64,000 nt of DNA from Brevibacterium sp. (GCF_031179145.1 NZ_JAPSIB010000007.1:1-64000), one strand, 5' to 3'; counted from the stretch's first letter, positions 26,639-35,567 are shown. Numbers and translations are program-made. The notes: a model not told the origin generated them from the sequence alone.

Positions 26639-27551
26639 CGACCCGGCGATCGCGGCGGGCGGCCCGGCGTCCGTCGGGCCGGCCCCACACCATGCTCTTC
26701 AGCACGCCTGTGGTGATCGCGACGCCGAACACGAGCAGCGCCCCACCGATGAGTTCGGGCACGCTCGGGCGCTGACCGAGCACGACCCAGGCGGAGAGCA
26801 CCCCGACCACGGGCACCAGAAGCGTGAACGGGGCGACCTGGGAGACGGGGAATCGGGCGAGCAGTGAGTTCCAGATGACGTAGCCGATGAGCGACGCACA
26901 GCCTGCCGTGTACGCCACCGATGCCACGACGCCCCAGGTGGGATGCGTGATCGCATGAACCACCTCGGCGGGACCGTCGAGGAGAAGGGACAGCGCGAAC
27001 AGCGGAACGGGCACGACGATCGCCGACCAGACGGTCATCTGCACTCCGTTGACGCCCTCCTTGACCCCCCGGGCGATGACATTGCCGATCGCCCAGGACA
27101 GCGCCGAGGCGATGGCGACGACGAAGGCGAGCATCGGCACCTGGGTCTGCAGGCTGAATCCGATCACCGTCAGCCCGGTGATGCCGACGAGGATGCCGAC
27201 GACCTGGCGCCGCCGCGGGAACTCGCGGAGGAACACTGCGGCGACGATGACGGTGAACGCGGCCTGGATCTGGATGACGATCGACGCCAGTCCTGCCGGC
27301 AGCCCGAGGAACATCGCCGTGTAGAGCAGGGCGAACTGTGCGGCTGACATGAAGAGCCCGATGAGCAGGATGCGACCGAAGGAGCCGCGCGGGAACTTCA
27401 CGAAGAAGATCGCGGGCAGGACCACGAACACGAAGCGGGCGGCGACGAGCAGCAGGGGCGGCCAGTCCCGGAGTCCGAAGTCGATGAAGATGAAGTTGAT
27501 TCCCCAGAGGAGGACCACGAGGAGAGCCAGACTGATGTGCACAGGACGCAT
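26601..27551 (-). CDS. EamA/DMT-family transporter
   Basis: 316-residue membrane protein with about ten hydrophobic segments in two EamA repeats. The first repeat begins SLALLVVLLWGINFIFI, and the second begins near FVVAIASALSWAIGNVIARG. The basic C-terminal tail (GRRAARRDRR) lies inside, as the positive-inside rule predicts. Relatives export amino acids or metabolites such as O-acetylserine or cysteine (YdeD/RhtA group). It diverges from a LysR regulator 71 bases away, which probably controls it. The stop lies within the 3' end of phoU on the opposite strand. Confidence 0.88.
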   Translation of the reverse strand: MRPVHISLALLVVLLWGINFIFIDFGLRDWPPLLLVAARFVFVVLPAIFFVKFPRGSFGRILLIGLFMSAAQFALLYTAMFLGLPAGLASIVIQIQAAFTVIVAAVFLREFPRRRQVVGILVGITGLTVIGFSLQTQVPMLAFVVAIASALSWAIGNVIARGVKEGVNGVQMTVWSAIVVPVPLFALSLLLDGPAEVVHAITHPTWGVVASVAYTAGCASLIGYVIWNSLLARFPVSQVAPFTLLVPVVGVLSAWVVLGQRPSVPELIGGALLVFGVAITTGVLKSMVWGRPDGRRAARRDRRVVTSSTGAAPSSR

Positions 27552-27586
27552 GCACCCAGGATTCCAGGTCGAGCTTCAAAATTCCA

Positions 27587-27616
27587 TTGAGCAAAAGTCC
27601 ATGGTCTCGTTAGAAT
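27587..27616 (+). promoter_or_regulatory. Promoter of LysR gene, leaderless type
   Basis: TTGAGC (27587-27592), an 18-base spacer and TAGAAT (27611-27616) form a good sigma-70-like promoter. The -10 box ends 6 bases before the ATG at 27623, so transcription should start at or next to the start codon. There is no ribosome binding site, as expected for a leaderless mRNA. Confidence 0.6.
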
Positions 27617-27622
27617 AATTTG

Positions 27623-28534
27623 ATGATCGATGTCGTCGCCCTCCGCACCCTCGTGGCCCTCGACTCCTGCGGATCCGTCACGGCGACCGCCGAGTCGCTC
27701 GGCTACACTCCTGCCGCGGTCAGCCACCAGCTGCAGAAGCTCTCCCGCTACCTGGGCGCTCCGGTGACCGAACGCACCGGACGCGGCATCGCCCTGACGC
27801 CGATGGGGCGGGAGCTGAGCAGCCGCGGCGCGACGATCCTCCAGAACCTCGAGGGACTCGAATCCGATGCCCGCGCGCGTTCAGGCGATCCGCGTGGCCG
27901 GATCACCGTCGGCGGATTCTCCACCGGCATCCGCGGCCTGCTGGCACCGGCGCTGCCGCGGCTGCAGACGCGGGCACCGGAGCTGACGATCACGAATCTC
28001 GAGGAGGAGCCGGAAGAGCTCATCGACATGGTCGTCGCGGGGCGCATCGACGCTTCGCTGATCTTCGACTGGAACAACTCATCGCTCTACCTGCCGCCGA
28101 CCCTGACGACCGCGCAGATCGCCGTCGACCGCGCCGACATCGTCATGCACCGCGACCATCCCCTCGCCGGCCGCGCCGAGGTGACCCGCCGGGATCTCCT
28201 CGGCGAGGTGTTCGTCTCGGCTCCGCGGGGAGCCGTGTGCCATCGCTGGCTCACGGCCCTGTTCGAGGACCTGCACAGTGAGCCGCGGATCGAGTACTGG
28301 GCGATGGAGTACGACACCCAGATCGAGTTCGTCCGCGCCATCGGAGCTCTGGCCCTGGTGCCCCGGCTGGGGCGACCCCACCTGCCCGACGACGTCACCG
28401 TCGTCCCGCTCGATGACCCGAGCATCGCCCGGACCATCTATCTCGTGTGGCGCAACTCCATGTCCTCATCACCGGCGATCGGGATGCTGCGCGAGGCGAT
28501 GACGGCGGTCGCCGAGGGCGTCACCCCTGGCTAG
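27623..28534 (+). CDS. LysR-family transcriptional regulator
   Basis: 303 residues. The N-terminal winged helix-turn-helix reads VALRTLVALDSCGSVTATAE and AVSHQLQKLSRYLG. The effector-binding domain follows from about residue 90. ATG 27623 is preferred to the overlapping TTG at 27620 because of the promoter position. Divergent placement beside the EamA transporter suggests it activates export of its ligand, in the way ArgP/LysG controls amino acid exporters. The effector is unknown. Confidence 0.9.
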   Translation: MIDVVALRTLVALDSCGSVTATAESLGYTPAAVSHQLQKLSRYLGAPVTERTGRGIALTPMGRELSSRGATILQNLEGLESDARARSGDPRGRITVGGFSTGIRGLLAPALPRLQTRAPELTITNLEEEPEELIDMVVAGRIDASLIFDWNNSSLYLPPTLTTAQIAVDRADIVMHRDHPLAGRAEVTRRDLLGEVFVSAPRGAVCHRWLTALFEDLHSEPRIEYWAMEYDTQIEFVRAIGALALVPRLGRPHLPDDVTVVPLDDPSIARTIYLVWRNSMSSSPAIGMLREAMTAVAEGVTPG

Positions 28535-28551
28535 GCTCACTCGCTGCGGTT

Positions 28552-29295
28552 TCAGCGCCCCTGGTTGGCGACCTGACCGATGGCCGCTTCGGCAGCGTCG
28601 GCGTCGAGGTACGTGCCGCCCGGCTTGACCGGGGTGAGGTCGTCATTCAGCTCATAGAGCAGCGGGATTCCGGTCGGGATGTTGAGGCCGGTGATGTCGG
28701 CGTCGGAGATTCCGTCGAGGTGCTTGACCAGGGCGCGCAGAGAATTGCCGTGGGCGGCGATGAGCACGTTCTTGCCGACCCGCAGCTCGGGTACGAGCAC
28801 GTCGTACCAGTAGGGCAGGAGACGGTCGATGACGTCGGCGAGGCATTCCGTGCGGGGCAGCGCGTCGCCGAGGTTGACGTACCGCGGATCGCCCACCTGC
28901 GAGAACTCGGAGCTGTCCGCGAGCGCCGGGGGCGGGGTGTCGAAGGAGCGGCGCCAGATCATGAACTGCTCTTCGCCGAATTCGTCGCGGATCTCCTTCT
29001 TGTTCTTCCCCTGCAGAGCGCCGTAGTGGCGCTCGTTGAGCCGCCAGCTGCGGTGGACGTCGATCCACGAGCGGTCGGCGGCCTCGAGCGCCAGATGAGT
29101 GGTGAGGATGGCTCGCTTGAGGCGCGAGGTGTAGACGACATCGGGCAGCAGCTCCGCCTCTCTGAGCAGCTCCCCGGCCCGCTGACCTTCGGCCCGACCC
29201 TTCTCGGTGAGAGTCACATCGACCCAGCCGGTGAACAGATTCTTCTGGTTCCATTCGCTTTCGCCGTGGCGCAGCAGGATGAGGTTATGCGTCAT
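28552..29295 (-). CDS. gpmA: 2,3-bisphosphoglycerate-dependent phosphoglycerate mutase
   Basis: 247 residues, interconverting 3- and 2-phosphoglycerate in glycolysis and gluconeogenesis. The active site is complete: nucleophile H10 in [11 protein letters not shown]88 in [11 protein letters not shown], and the second His H182 in [11 protein letters not shown]. The start [11 protein letters not shown] is used. The three extra upstream codons from an in-frame alternative start are not part of the family. In mycobacteria gpm1 is located between mshA and senX3, and here it lies in the same interval. Confidence 0.97.
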   Translation of the reverse strand: MTHNLILLRHGESEWNQKNLFTGWVDVTLTEKGRAEGQRAGELLREAELLPDVVYTSRLKRAILTTHLALEAADRSWIDVHRSWRLNERHYGALQGKNKKEIRDEFGEEQFMIWRRSFDTPPPALADSSEFSQVGDPRYVNLGDALPRTECLADVIDRLLPYWYDVLVPELRVGKNVLIAAHGNSLRALVKHLDGISDADITGLNIPTGIPLLYELNDDLTPVKPGGTYLDADAAEAAIGQVANQGR

Positions 29296-29390
29296 GCCAC
29301 CCATTTTGACACGAGAGCCGAGCTCCTCCCCCGCTTCTCAGCATCCGGTGTGCCGTCTTGAATGCCGGTACGACTCGGTAGCCTGGGACC

Positions 29391-30419
29391 ATGCCTGAAC
29401 CATCCACTCCCCAGTCCCTGGTCCACCCTGTCCGCGAACGTTCGTCTCGCGACCGGTCCTCGATCATCGCGGTCACCGCCCTGCCGGTCCTCGTCGTCCT
29501 CGCCGGCGTTCTCGGATTCCTCTCCCCCGACACCTTCACCCCCTTGGCGCCGACGATCACGTGGAGCCTCGGCATCGTCATGTTCTTCATGGGGCTGACC
29601 CTGACGGTCCCCGACTTCGCGCGGATCGCCAAGCGCCCCTGGGTCGCAGCCCTCGGGGTGCTCACCCAGTACGCCGTGATGCCTGCCCTCGGGCTGCTCG
29701 TCGTCACCGTGTACGGTCTCCCGCCCGAGATCGCCATCGGCGTCATCCTCGTCGGCTGCGCCCCCGGTGGAACTGCCTCCAATGTCGTCACCTACCTGGC
29801 CAAGGGCGACACCGCGCTGTCGGTGTCGGTGACGACACTGTCGACTCTGCTCGCACCGGTGCTCACTCCCCTGCTCACGCTGTGGCTGGCCGGCTCCTAC
29901 ATGGATGTGCCGTTCTGGTCGATGTTCCTCTCGATCTGCCAGACGGTGCTCATCCCGGTCATCATCGGCGTCCTCGTCAGGCTCCTCGCCTCAGGGTTCG
30001 TCGACCGGATCTCGCCCATCCTGCCGTGGCTGGCATCGGTGGCCATCGCCTACATCGTGGCCATCGTCGTCGCCGGCTCCGCCGCCTCGATCGCGAGCGC
30101 CGGCCTCCTCGTGCTGCTCGCGGTGATCACCCACAATGTGCTCGGCCTCGGCGTCGGCTACGGAGTGGCGACCGCTTGCCGCCTCGACACCCCCACCCGC
30201 CGCGCACTCGCTTTCGAGGTCGGGCTGCAGAACTCAGGGCTCGCCTCGACTCTCGCCACGACCTACTTCTCTCCCCTGGCTGCCCTGCCGGGCGCTGTGT
30301 TCAGCGTCTGGCACAACGTTTCCGGAGCGCTCCTGGCCTCCCTGTTCGCGCGCCGGCCCTACGGCAAGCCTCCCGTCGGAGCACGCAGTGAGCACGCCGA
30401 GGCGAGTGCCGGCGCTTGA
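29391..30419 (+). CDS. Bile acid:sodium symporter (BASS) family transporter
   Basis: 342 residues with about ten membrane segments after a 20-residue polar N-terminus. Family hallmarks are LGIVMFFMGLTLTVPDFARI, the sodium-site region GCAPGGTASNVVTYLAKGD near residues 123-141 and the ALAFEVGLQNSGLA motif near residues 270-283. Members move bile acids, pantoate, pyruvate or other organic anions with sodium. The substrate is unknown. It stands alone between gpmA and the YbjN gene and runs convergently with the latter, 11 bases apart. Confidence 0.88.
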   Translation: MPEPSTPQSLVHPVRERSSRDRSSIIAVTALPVLVVLAGVLGFLSPDTFTPLAPTITWSLGIVMFFMGLTLTVPDFARIAKRPWVAALGVLTQYAVMPALGLLVVTVYGLPPEIAIGVILVGCAPGGTASNVVTYLAKGDTALSVSVTTLSTLLAPVLTPLLTLWLAGSYMDVPFWSMFLSICQTVLIPVIIGVLVRLLASGFVDRISPILPWLASVAIAYIVAIVVAGSAASIASAGLLVLLAVITHNVLGLGVGYGVATACRLDTPTRRALAFEVGLQNSGLASTLATTYFSPLAALPGAVFSVWHNVSGALLASLFARRPYGKPPVGARSEHAEASAGA

Positions 30420-30430
30420 GCTGCCCGAGA

Positions 30431-30973
30431 TCAATTCTCGGTGAGGAACTCGTTGTCCGGTCCGCTGAGCACGTCCTCGAAGGCGGCGAGGTTCCGCGTC
30501 GATTCGCCGCGGCTGATCCTCCACGCCCACTCTCTCTTCATGCTGGTGATGAACCCGATGAGGAGGAGTTCGTTGAACGATTCATCGGCGGCGACGAGGA
30601 TCGACCCGAGCAGCGAATCCAGTTCGTGGGGCAAGCGTTCCCGAGGCAGGCTCGCGGTGAGGTAGACATCGCCGAGGCGATCGGTGCCGAACGCGACGCC
30701 CTTGAGCTTCATGTTCTTCCGCAGCAGCCAGCTGGTGAATTCCGCATGATTCTCATCGGGGTGGCGGATGACGAAGGCCTGAAGGTCGGCCGTCCGCGCC
30801 GACAGCTTGATCGACACCGTCGTCTTCAGCTTCTTCTCGCCGGGCAGCTGGACGACGAGGTGGTTCTCGCCGGCTGATTCGAACTCGACGTCGTTCTCGC
30901 GCGCCCACTGCTCGACGGCGGCGAGGGTCTCCTCGATCGACGCCGGCTCGTGCCTCTTCGTCTCGTCCGTCAT
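30431..30973 (-). CDS. YbjN domain protein
   Basis: 180 residues starting MTDETKRHEPASIEETL, with a ribosome binding site (AAAGGC) just upstream. A longer frame reading into mshA is rejected. The fold matches the YbjN/type III secretion chaperone-like family: KTTVSIKLSARTADLQAFVI and a C-terminal helix GFITSMKREWAWRISRGES. Such a gene follows mshA in many actinobacteria (Rv0487 in M. tuberculosis). Its biochemical role is unknown. It sits 14 bases after mshA and is probably co-transcribed. Confidence 0.85.
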   Translation of the reverse strand: MTDETKRHEPASIEETLAAVEQWARENDVEFESAGENHLVVQLPGEKKLKTTVSIKLSARTADLQAFVIRHPDENHAEFTSWLLRKNMKLKGVAFGTDRLGDVYLTASLPRERLPHELDSLLGSILVAADESFNELLLIGFITSMKREWAWRISRGESTRNLAAFEDVLSGPDNEFLTEN

Positions 30974-30987
30974 CGCCTTGCCTTTCG

Positions 30988-32418
30988 TCAGCAGTGCCGA
31001 GCAACCAGTTCCGCGTCCTCTGCGGCACCGGTCGCCAGATCGATCTCCGTGTCGAGCTCCGAGCTCAGCCCGGCACACACCTCGGCGAACTCGTCCGTCC
31101 TCACCTCGGCGAGGGCCGACAGCACCCGCTGAGCCATCGTCGACCAGTCGAAGCGCGACGACCGAGCCACGGCATGGGAGGCGAGTTCTCGGCGCAGCTG
31201 CGGGTCGCAGAGAACCCGCTCGAGCTCGAGAGCCCAATGGCGGGGATTGTGGTCGGCGATGAGGATTCCCGACCACCCGTGTTCGACGATGTCGGGCAGA
31301 CCGCCCACCGCGGCGGCGATCGCCGGCAGCCCGCTGGCTGATGCCTCGGCGGCGACGAGCCCGAAGGACTCGCTTCGCGAGGGGACGAGGATGACGTCGG
31401 CAGCGCGGTAGTACGTGGCGAGTTGGCGGGCGGGCACCGGCGGGCGCACCTCGATGCTCGGTTCGGCTGCGATCGCCGAGGTGAGCTCCCGCATGTACGG
31501 TGACGTCGACCGTGCGGGACGGCCCTTCGTTGCGTTGCCCGCGGCAGTGCTTCCCACGGCGGCGTCTCCCGCGGCAGTGCTGCCCGTTGCGCTGCCCCCG
31601 GCAGTGCTGCCCGGCGGGTTGCCCGCGGCGTCTCCCGATGCTGCGCCGAGGAGGAGCGCCCGCGTGCGCGCGGCCAGATGCGGGTTGTTCTCGCGCAGTC
31701 GGGCCAGGGTGTCGACGACGACGTCCGTGCCCTTGATGAACTGCATACGCCCCACATAGAGCACGATGTTCTCGTCATCCTCGAAGCCCAGCTCGGCGCG
31801 GGCCGCAGCCCGGTCTCCCGGGGCGAACAGGGCATGGTCGACTCCGGGGCGCGCAACCACGACAGAGTCGGGATCGGCGCCGAGTTCGCTGATGAGGTCG
31901 CGTCGTTCCGCGGGAGTGTTCGCGACCAGCAGGTCCGCCGCCGAGGCGATCCTCTCCTCCGCGTCCAGCCGCTGCGGTCGTTCGTGGTCCGTGTCCGAAT
32001 CGCGGTTCTTCACCGCGCCGATCGTGTGCATGCTGACGATGAGTCCCGGCCCGGTCCCCTCGCCGAGTTCTCGCGCCTGCAGCGCTGCCTCGGCGGAGAT
32101 CCAGTAATGGGCCCAGATGACATCGGCGGAGGCGAAGCTCGGCTGCGAGAGCAGCAGTGCGGCGATCTCATCGATGGCGTCGGCGAGGTCGTCCTTGTCC
32201 ACGGCGTCGACCGGCAGGTGGTGGAGGCGGACGGCGTCGGGCAGTCGGGCTCCGGCGGGATCCTCGAAGGTGGGATCGGCGGTGAAGACGTCGACCTCGT
32301 GGCCCGCTGCGGCCAAGGCGCGCACCGAGTGGTCGACGTAGACGTTCATGCCTCCTGCGTCGCCCTGGCCCGGCTGAGCCACTGGCGAAGTGTGGATGGA
32401 GAGGACTGAGATGCGCAC
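30988..32418 (-). CDS. mshA: D-inositol-3-phosphate glycosyltransferase MshA
   Basis: 476 residues, GTG start. This retaining GT4 enzyme joins UDP-GlcNAc and inositol phosphate in the first step of mycothiol synthesis. The start ISVLSIHTSPVAQPGQGDAGG with MNVYV is characteristic. The C-terminal nucleotide-binding half has YVGRMQFIKGTD and the EX7E motif (E350 and E358 in SESFGLVAAE). Residues about 258-299 are an Ala/Gly/Ser/Thr-rich tandem-repeat insertion between these two parts. It lies 9 bases after the hydrolase gene and before the YbjN gene. Confidence 0.93.
   Translation of the reverse strand: MRISVLSIHTSPVAQPGQGDAGGMNVYVDHSVRALAAAGHEVDVFTADPTFEDPAGARLPDAVRLHHLPVDAVDKDDLADAIDEIAALLLSQPSFASADVIWAHYWISAEAALQARELGEGTGPGLIVSMHTIGAVKNRDSDTDHERPQRLDAEERIASAADLLVANTPAERRDLISELGADPDSVVVARPGVDHALFAPGDRAAARAELGFEDDENIVLYVGRMQFIKGTDVVVDTLARLRENNPHLAARTRALLLGAASGDAAGNPPGSTAGGSATGSTAAGDAAVGSTAAGNATKGRPARSTSPYMRELTSAIAAEPSIEVRPPVPARQLATYYRAADVILVPSRSESFGLVAAEASASGLPAIAAAVGGLPDIVEHGWSGILIADHNPRHWALELERVLCDPQLRRELASHAVARSSRFDWSTMAQRVLSALAEVRTDEFAEVCAGLSSELDTEIDLATGAAEDAELVARHC
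31518..31643. repeat. In-frame repeat insertion inside mshA
   Basis: Imperfect short units built around GGCAGTGCTGCCCG encode repeated GSTAAG, GSATGSTAAG and GDAAVGSTAAG stretches, about 42 residues. The stretch stays in frame and falls in a loop of the second domain. Confidence 0.75.
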
Positions 32419-32427
32419 GCGCCCAGT

Positions 32428-33237
32428 CTAGCCAAAGAAATCGGAGAGAATTCGGCGGACCTCGGCCCGGCCCTTCCACAGGATCGACCCGGCCGGAAGG
32501 ACCTCGAGACGCGAGCCCGGGATGGCCGCGGCGATGTCGGCGGCGATCTCGACGGGATGAGCCGGGTCGTCTTCGTGGGTGAGCACCAGGACCTCACCGG
32601 GGAACCGCGCGAGGGTCTCGAGCGCACCGCCCTTGGTCTCGACGGCGACCTCGAGTGCGAGCCCGAGTCCGTCGGACAGATCCGTGTCGACGAGGTTCTC
32701 GGCCTTCGTCCGCGTCCACGCCCGGGCAGGAGCCAGCTCGGCCACCTCGGCGGGCTCCCGGGAGAGCATGAGGTCAGCGATGCCCTCGACGTCACGGCTG
32801 TCGACGAGGGCGCGCAGCTGCTCGAGGTAGGAGCGGTTGCGGTCACTCACCTCGGCGGGGAAGCCGGTGAACGAGGCGGGCAGGACGAGTGCGACCTTCT
32901 CCAGCGTGTGGGTCGAGGGGTCGCCGGTGGACAGCAGGCGGAGCAGTCCGCCCGCGGACATCGAGACGCCGAGGGCACGCGTTGCCGAGGCGGCATCCAG
33001 GCCCTCGGCGAGCACCTCGGCGATCTGGGCATAGGTCCACCCGGGCCCCGGCGACGGCCGGCCGCCGTGCCCGGGGAGGTGGAGGTAGTGCTTGGTCCCG
33101 GTGATACCGGTGCCGAAGGGGCGGGTGTCGCGGATCGCGCCGGCGAACCCGTGCCCGAACAGGGTCTGGGGATCGCCGGAGCCGAACGTCGCAATGTACC
33201 CGGTGTCAGCACCGGGATGATTGAGATCGAACGCCAT
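32428..33237 (-). CDS. Alpha/beta-hydrolase family protein
   Basis: 269 residues. The nucleophile elbow GVSMSAGG (Ser near residue 92-94), an oxyanion-type GHGFAGAIRDT near the start, and LVLTHEDDPAHPVEIA near the acid position fit an alpha/beta-hydrolase. The usual catalytic His near the C-terminus is not clear (ILWKGRAEVRRIL), so activity is uncertain. The ATG shares one base with the stop of the DUF2516 gene (TGATG). mshA follows after 9 bases, so these genes are likely one operon. The substrate is unknown. Confidence 0.72.
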   Translation of the reverse strand: MAFDLNHPGADTGYIATFGSGDPQTLFGHGFAGAIRDTRPFGTGITGTKHYLHLPGHGGRPSPGPGWTYAQIAEVLAEGLDAASATRALGVSMSAGGLLRLLSTGDPSTHTLEKVALVLPASFTGFPAEVSDRNRSYLEQLRALVDSRDVEGIADLMLSREPAEVAELAPARAWTRTKAENLVDTDLSDGLGLALEVAVETKGGALETLARFPGEVLVLTHEDDPAHPVEIAADIAAAIPGSRLEVLPAGSILWKGRAEVRRILSDFFG

Positions 33238-33548
33238 CAATAGTTGCGGTGACGGCGGTCGACGGCCTTGATCTTCGGTCGGACGTCGGTGAGGTAGACG
33301 ATGGCGGCGACGAGAGCGGCGAGGTTGAGGATGATGATCTGCATGCCCAGTGGCGGCAGGGCGATGAGGGCGATCGCCAATCCCACGCCGAGGATGATCG
33401 TCCAGAACTTCTTGCTCTGCTTGTCCACGGCGCGATAGTTCTCGTCCTTGTATCTGAGGCAGTCGATGAAAGCCCAGATCTGGACGACGAACGCGGCCAC
33501 GGTCAGGCCGACAAAGACGAGGCGCTGAAAACCAGCAATGTACTCCAT
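33237..33548 (-). CDS. DUF2516 family small membrane protein
   Basis: 103 residues with three hydrophobic segments: LVFVGLTVAAFVVQIWAFID, FWTIILGVGLAIALIALPPL and MQIIILNLAALVAAIVYLTD. The last is followed by a short basic tail (RPKIKAVDRRHRNY). Start MEYIAGFQRLVF is chosen, because an upstream in-frame start adds a polar stretch unlike the family. It matches the actinobacterial DUF2516 family, whose function is unknown. It is the first gene of the apparent DUF2516-hydrolase-mshA-ybjN run. Confidence 0.8.
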   Translation of the reverse strand: MEYIAGFQRLVFVGLTVAAFVVQIWAFIDCLRYKDENYRAVDKQSKKFWTIILGVGLAIALIALPPLGMQIIILNLAALVAAIVYLTDVRPKIKAVDRRHRNY

Positions 33549-33665
33549 GACGTCCAGCCTAGCAACGGCTCGGCCGGTGGGGGCGCGAACGGGGATGATA
33601 CCCATCCGCTCGCCATCATTCTCACAACTGGACCGCAGACTGACCGGGTTGCCGGACTGGGCGGA

Positions 33666-34061
33666 TCACAGCAGGCCGGTGGTGCGGATGATTGCGCAGA
33701 CGACCATTCCAGCGATGACGCAGATGAGCATCGGCACACGCAGGATCGCGGCGGCGACTCCGACTCCGACCCCGATCAGGCGGGCAGGGTCGGCCAGTTC
33801 CTTCCCGTCGAAGATCGCGGTGGTCGCGCAGACGGCGGCGATGAGCACGACCGTCGCCCGATCCATCCATTTCGCTGCCCCAGGCGTCGGCTCGGCGGCT
33901 GTCACCGCGCCGGAGCCTGCCGCGGGCGTCGACTCGGCGGGCTTGACCGCTCGCCGCCCTCGGGTGGCGACAGCGGCGCCGACCTTCACGCCGGCGAGGC
34001 GCATGGCGTAGGTGCCGAGGCTCAGGGCGGCCAGGGCGACGAGGAAGCTGGTGGCGCTCAT
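33666..34061 (-). CDS. azlD: Branched-chain amino acid export protein AzlD
   Basis: 131-residue hydrophobic protein of the AzlD family, the small partner of AzlC. It starts ATSFLVALAALSLGTYAMRLAG and has about four membrane segments, with a polar Ala/Thr-rich loop at residues 35-60 that is longer than usual. It overlaps azlC by 4 bases (ATGA), so the two are translationally coupled. The pair exports branched-chain amino acids or analogues. Confidence 0.87.
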   Translation of the reverse strand: MSATSFLVALAALSLGTYAMRLAGVKVGAAVATRGRRAVKPAESTPAAGSGAVTAAEPTPGAAKWMDRATVVLIAAVCATTAIFDGKELADPARLIGVGVGVAAAILRVPMLICVIAGMVVCAIIRTTGLL

Positions 34062-34813
34062 CGCGCGTTCTCCTTCTCGTCCGTTGTGTCAGTCCTGCTC
34101 TTCCGTGTCGACAGCGTTCGTCTGACCATCCAGCCGATCGCCACGAGGATGAACACCGCCAACGAGGTGACTGCCCCCAGGCCCAACGGCAGCAACGGAG
34201 TCAGCGCCACCGAGATGACCACCCCGGCCGCAGTCAGCGCGAGGGTCGACTTGCTCTTCAGGTCACCGCGGATGAGGCAGAACAGGATGATCGGGAAGGC
34301 CGCGTCCAGACCGAGCAGGTCCGCGTCGATGACGCTCCCCAGCCACTGGCCGAGCATCGCTCCGCTCGGCCACGTCAGTGCGATCGCCATTCCCATCAGG
34401 AGGAAGGCACGCCAGCGCGCCCGGGTTCCGGTGACGCTCCGGGCAACGGCGATCGATTCGTCGTTGACCCAGTGGGCGGCGATGAGAGCCCTCCAGTCCT
34501 GTGGGACGAACGGTCCGGCCGACATCCCGAAGGCGAAGTTCCGTGAGTTGACGAGGAGGCCCGCGAGAACCGCGAGGACCGGAGCGCCACCTGCCGCGAT
34601 GACCCCGACGAAGGTGAACTCGGCGGCACCGCCGAGGGCGAAGACCGCGAGCAGCAGAGTCTGCCACCAGACGAAACCCGAGACCGCGCTGATCGCACCG
34701 TAGGACAGCGCGACCGCGAGGATCGTCACGCTGATGATCGCAACCGCACGGTAGGTCGACCCGGGAAGAACCCGTTCGATCGACAGACCGTCTGTACGAA
34801 ACACTGAACTCAT
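34058..34813 (-). CDS. azlC: Branched-chain amino acid export protein AzlC
   Basis: 251 residues starting MSSVFRTDGLSIE. The longer frame upstream would overlap the divergent regulator and is not used. AzlC signs are GGAAEFTFVGVIAAGG, LLVNSRNFAFGMSAGPF and HWVNDESIAVA. There are about six to eight membrane segments. It forms a two-gene exporter with AzlD. An inverted repeat and a divergent HTH-cupin gene lie upstream, so local regulation is likely. Confidence 0.9.
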   Translation of the reverse strand: MSSVFRTDGLSIERVLPGSTYRAVAIISVTILAVALSYGAISAVSGFVWWQTLLLAVFALGGAAEFTFVGVIAAGGAPVLAVLAGLLVNSRNFAFGMSAGPFVPQDWRALIAAHWVNDESIAVARSVTGTRARWRAFLLMGMAIALTWPSGAMLGQWLGSVIDADLLGLDAAFPIILFCLIRGDLKSKSTLALTAAGVVISVALTPLLPLGLGAVTSLAVFILVAIGWMVRRTLSTRKSRTDTTDEKENAR

Positions 34814-34840
34814 GTTCCCTATACTGCACGCGCGCCCTTC

Positions 34841-34900
34841 GTTCGTCAACACGAACAGTGGATCGATCCGCAGAACGATCTCCCACATCTCATTTAGACT
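34841..34900 (+). promoter_or_regulatory. azlC/regulator divergent control region
   Basis: A perfect inverted repeat GTTCGT-CAAC-ACGAAC at 34841-34856 lies between the divergent azlC and HTH-cupin genes and is a candidate operator. TAGACT at 34895-34900 ends 6 bases before the regulator ATG, which suggests a leaderless transcript on the + strand. Confidence 0.5.
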
Positions 34901-34906
34901 GGCCCC

Positions 34907-35557
34907 ATGAGCTCTCACACTCGCGCTCAGTCGTCGTCGCCTGACTCACCATCGTCCGCAACCACGTCGCCTCAACCGGACAGCACACCCTCGGATCCCG
35001 CCACCGTGCGGCCGTCGCCGCGGGAGCAGATCGCCGCGGCGATCAGGCGTGAGCGGACGAGGGCGGGAATGTCGCTGTCCGAACTCGCCCGGAGGGCAGG
35101 GATCGGCAAGTCGACGATGTCCGGGCTCGAGACGGGCACCGGCAATCCGAGCATCGAAACCATGTGGGCCCTCGCCTCCGCCCTCAACATCCCGCTGGCC
35201 CGACTGCTCGACCCGCCGCAGCACGAAGTCGCCCTCATGCACGCGAAGGATCTGCCGAGCCTGCCATCGATGTCCTCGAACTACGCCGCGACTCTCCTGT
35301 CATCGGCACCGGCCCACTCACGACGCGACATCTATCTCATCCGCGCCGAACCCGGGGAGCCGCGCGACTCGCAGCCGCACCCTCCCGGCACCGTCGAACA
35401 CATCATCATGGGCAGCGGTTCGGCGCGCGTCGAGGTGCTCGGCGAATCGTATGAGATCCATGTCGGCGACTACCTCACCTATCCCGGTGATCAGCCGCAC
35501 CTCTTCACTGCCCTCGAGCCGGGCACGACCGCGACGTTCGTCGTCGAAAGCGTCTAG
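34907..35557 (+). CDS. XRE-family HTH regulator with cupin domain
   Basis: 216 residues. The first 38 are Ser/Pro-rich and disordered. An XRE helix-turn-helix follows (residues about 40-95: SLSELARRAGIGKSTMSGLE and NPSIETMWALASALN). A C-terminal cupin (about 140-216) ends with HVGDYLTYPGDQPHLFTALE, where a small ligand would bind. This architecture is common in regulators of amino acid and polyamine genes. Its divergence from azlCD suggests it controls that exporter. Confidence 0.9.
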   Translation: MSSHTRAQSSSPDSPSSATTSPQPDSTPSDPATVRPSPREQIAAAIRRERTRAGMSLSELARRAGIGKSTMSGLETGTGNPSIETMWALASALNIPLARLLDPPQHEVALMHAKDLPSLPSMSSNYAATLLSSAPAHSRRDIYLIRAEPGEPRDSQPHPPGTVEHIIMGSGSARVEVLGESYEIHVGDYLTYPGDQPHLFTALEPGTTATFVVESV

Positions 35558-35567
35558 GCGCCCAGCC

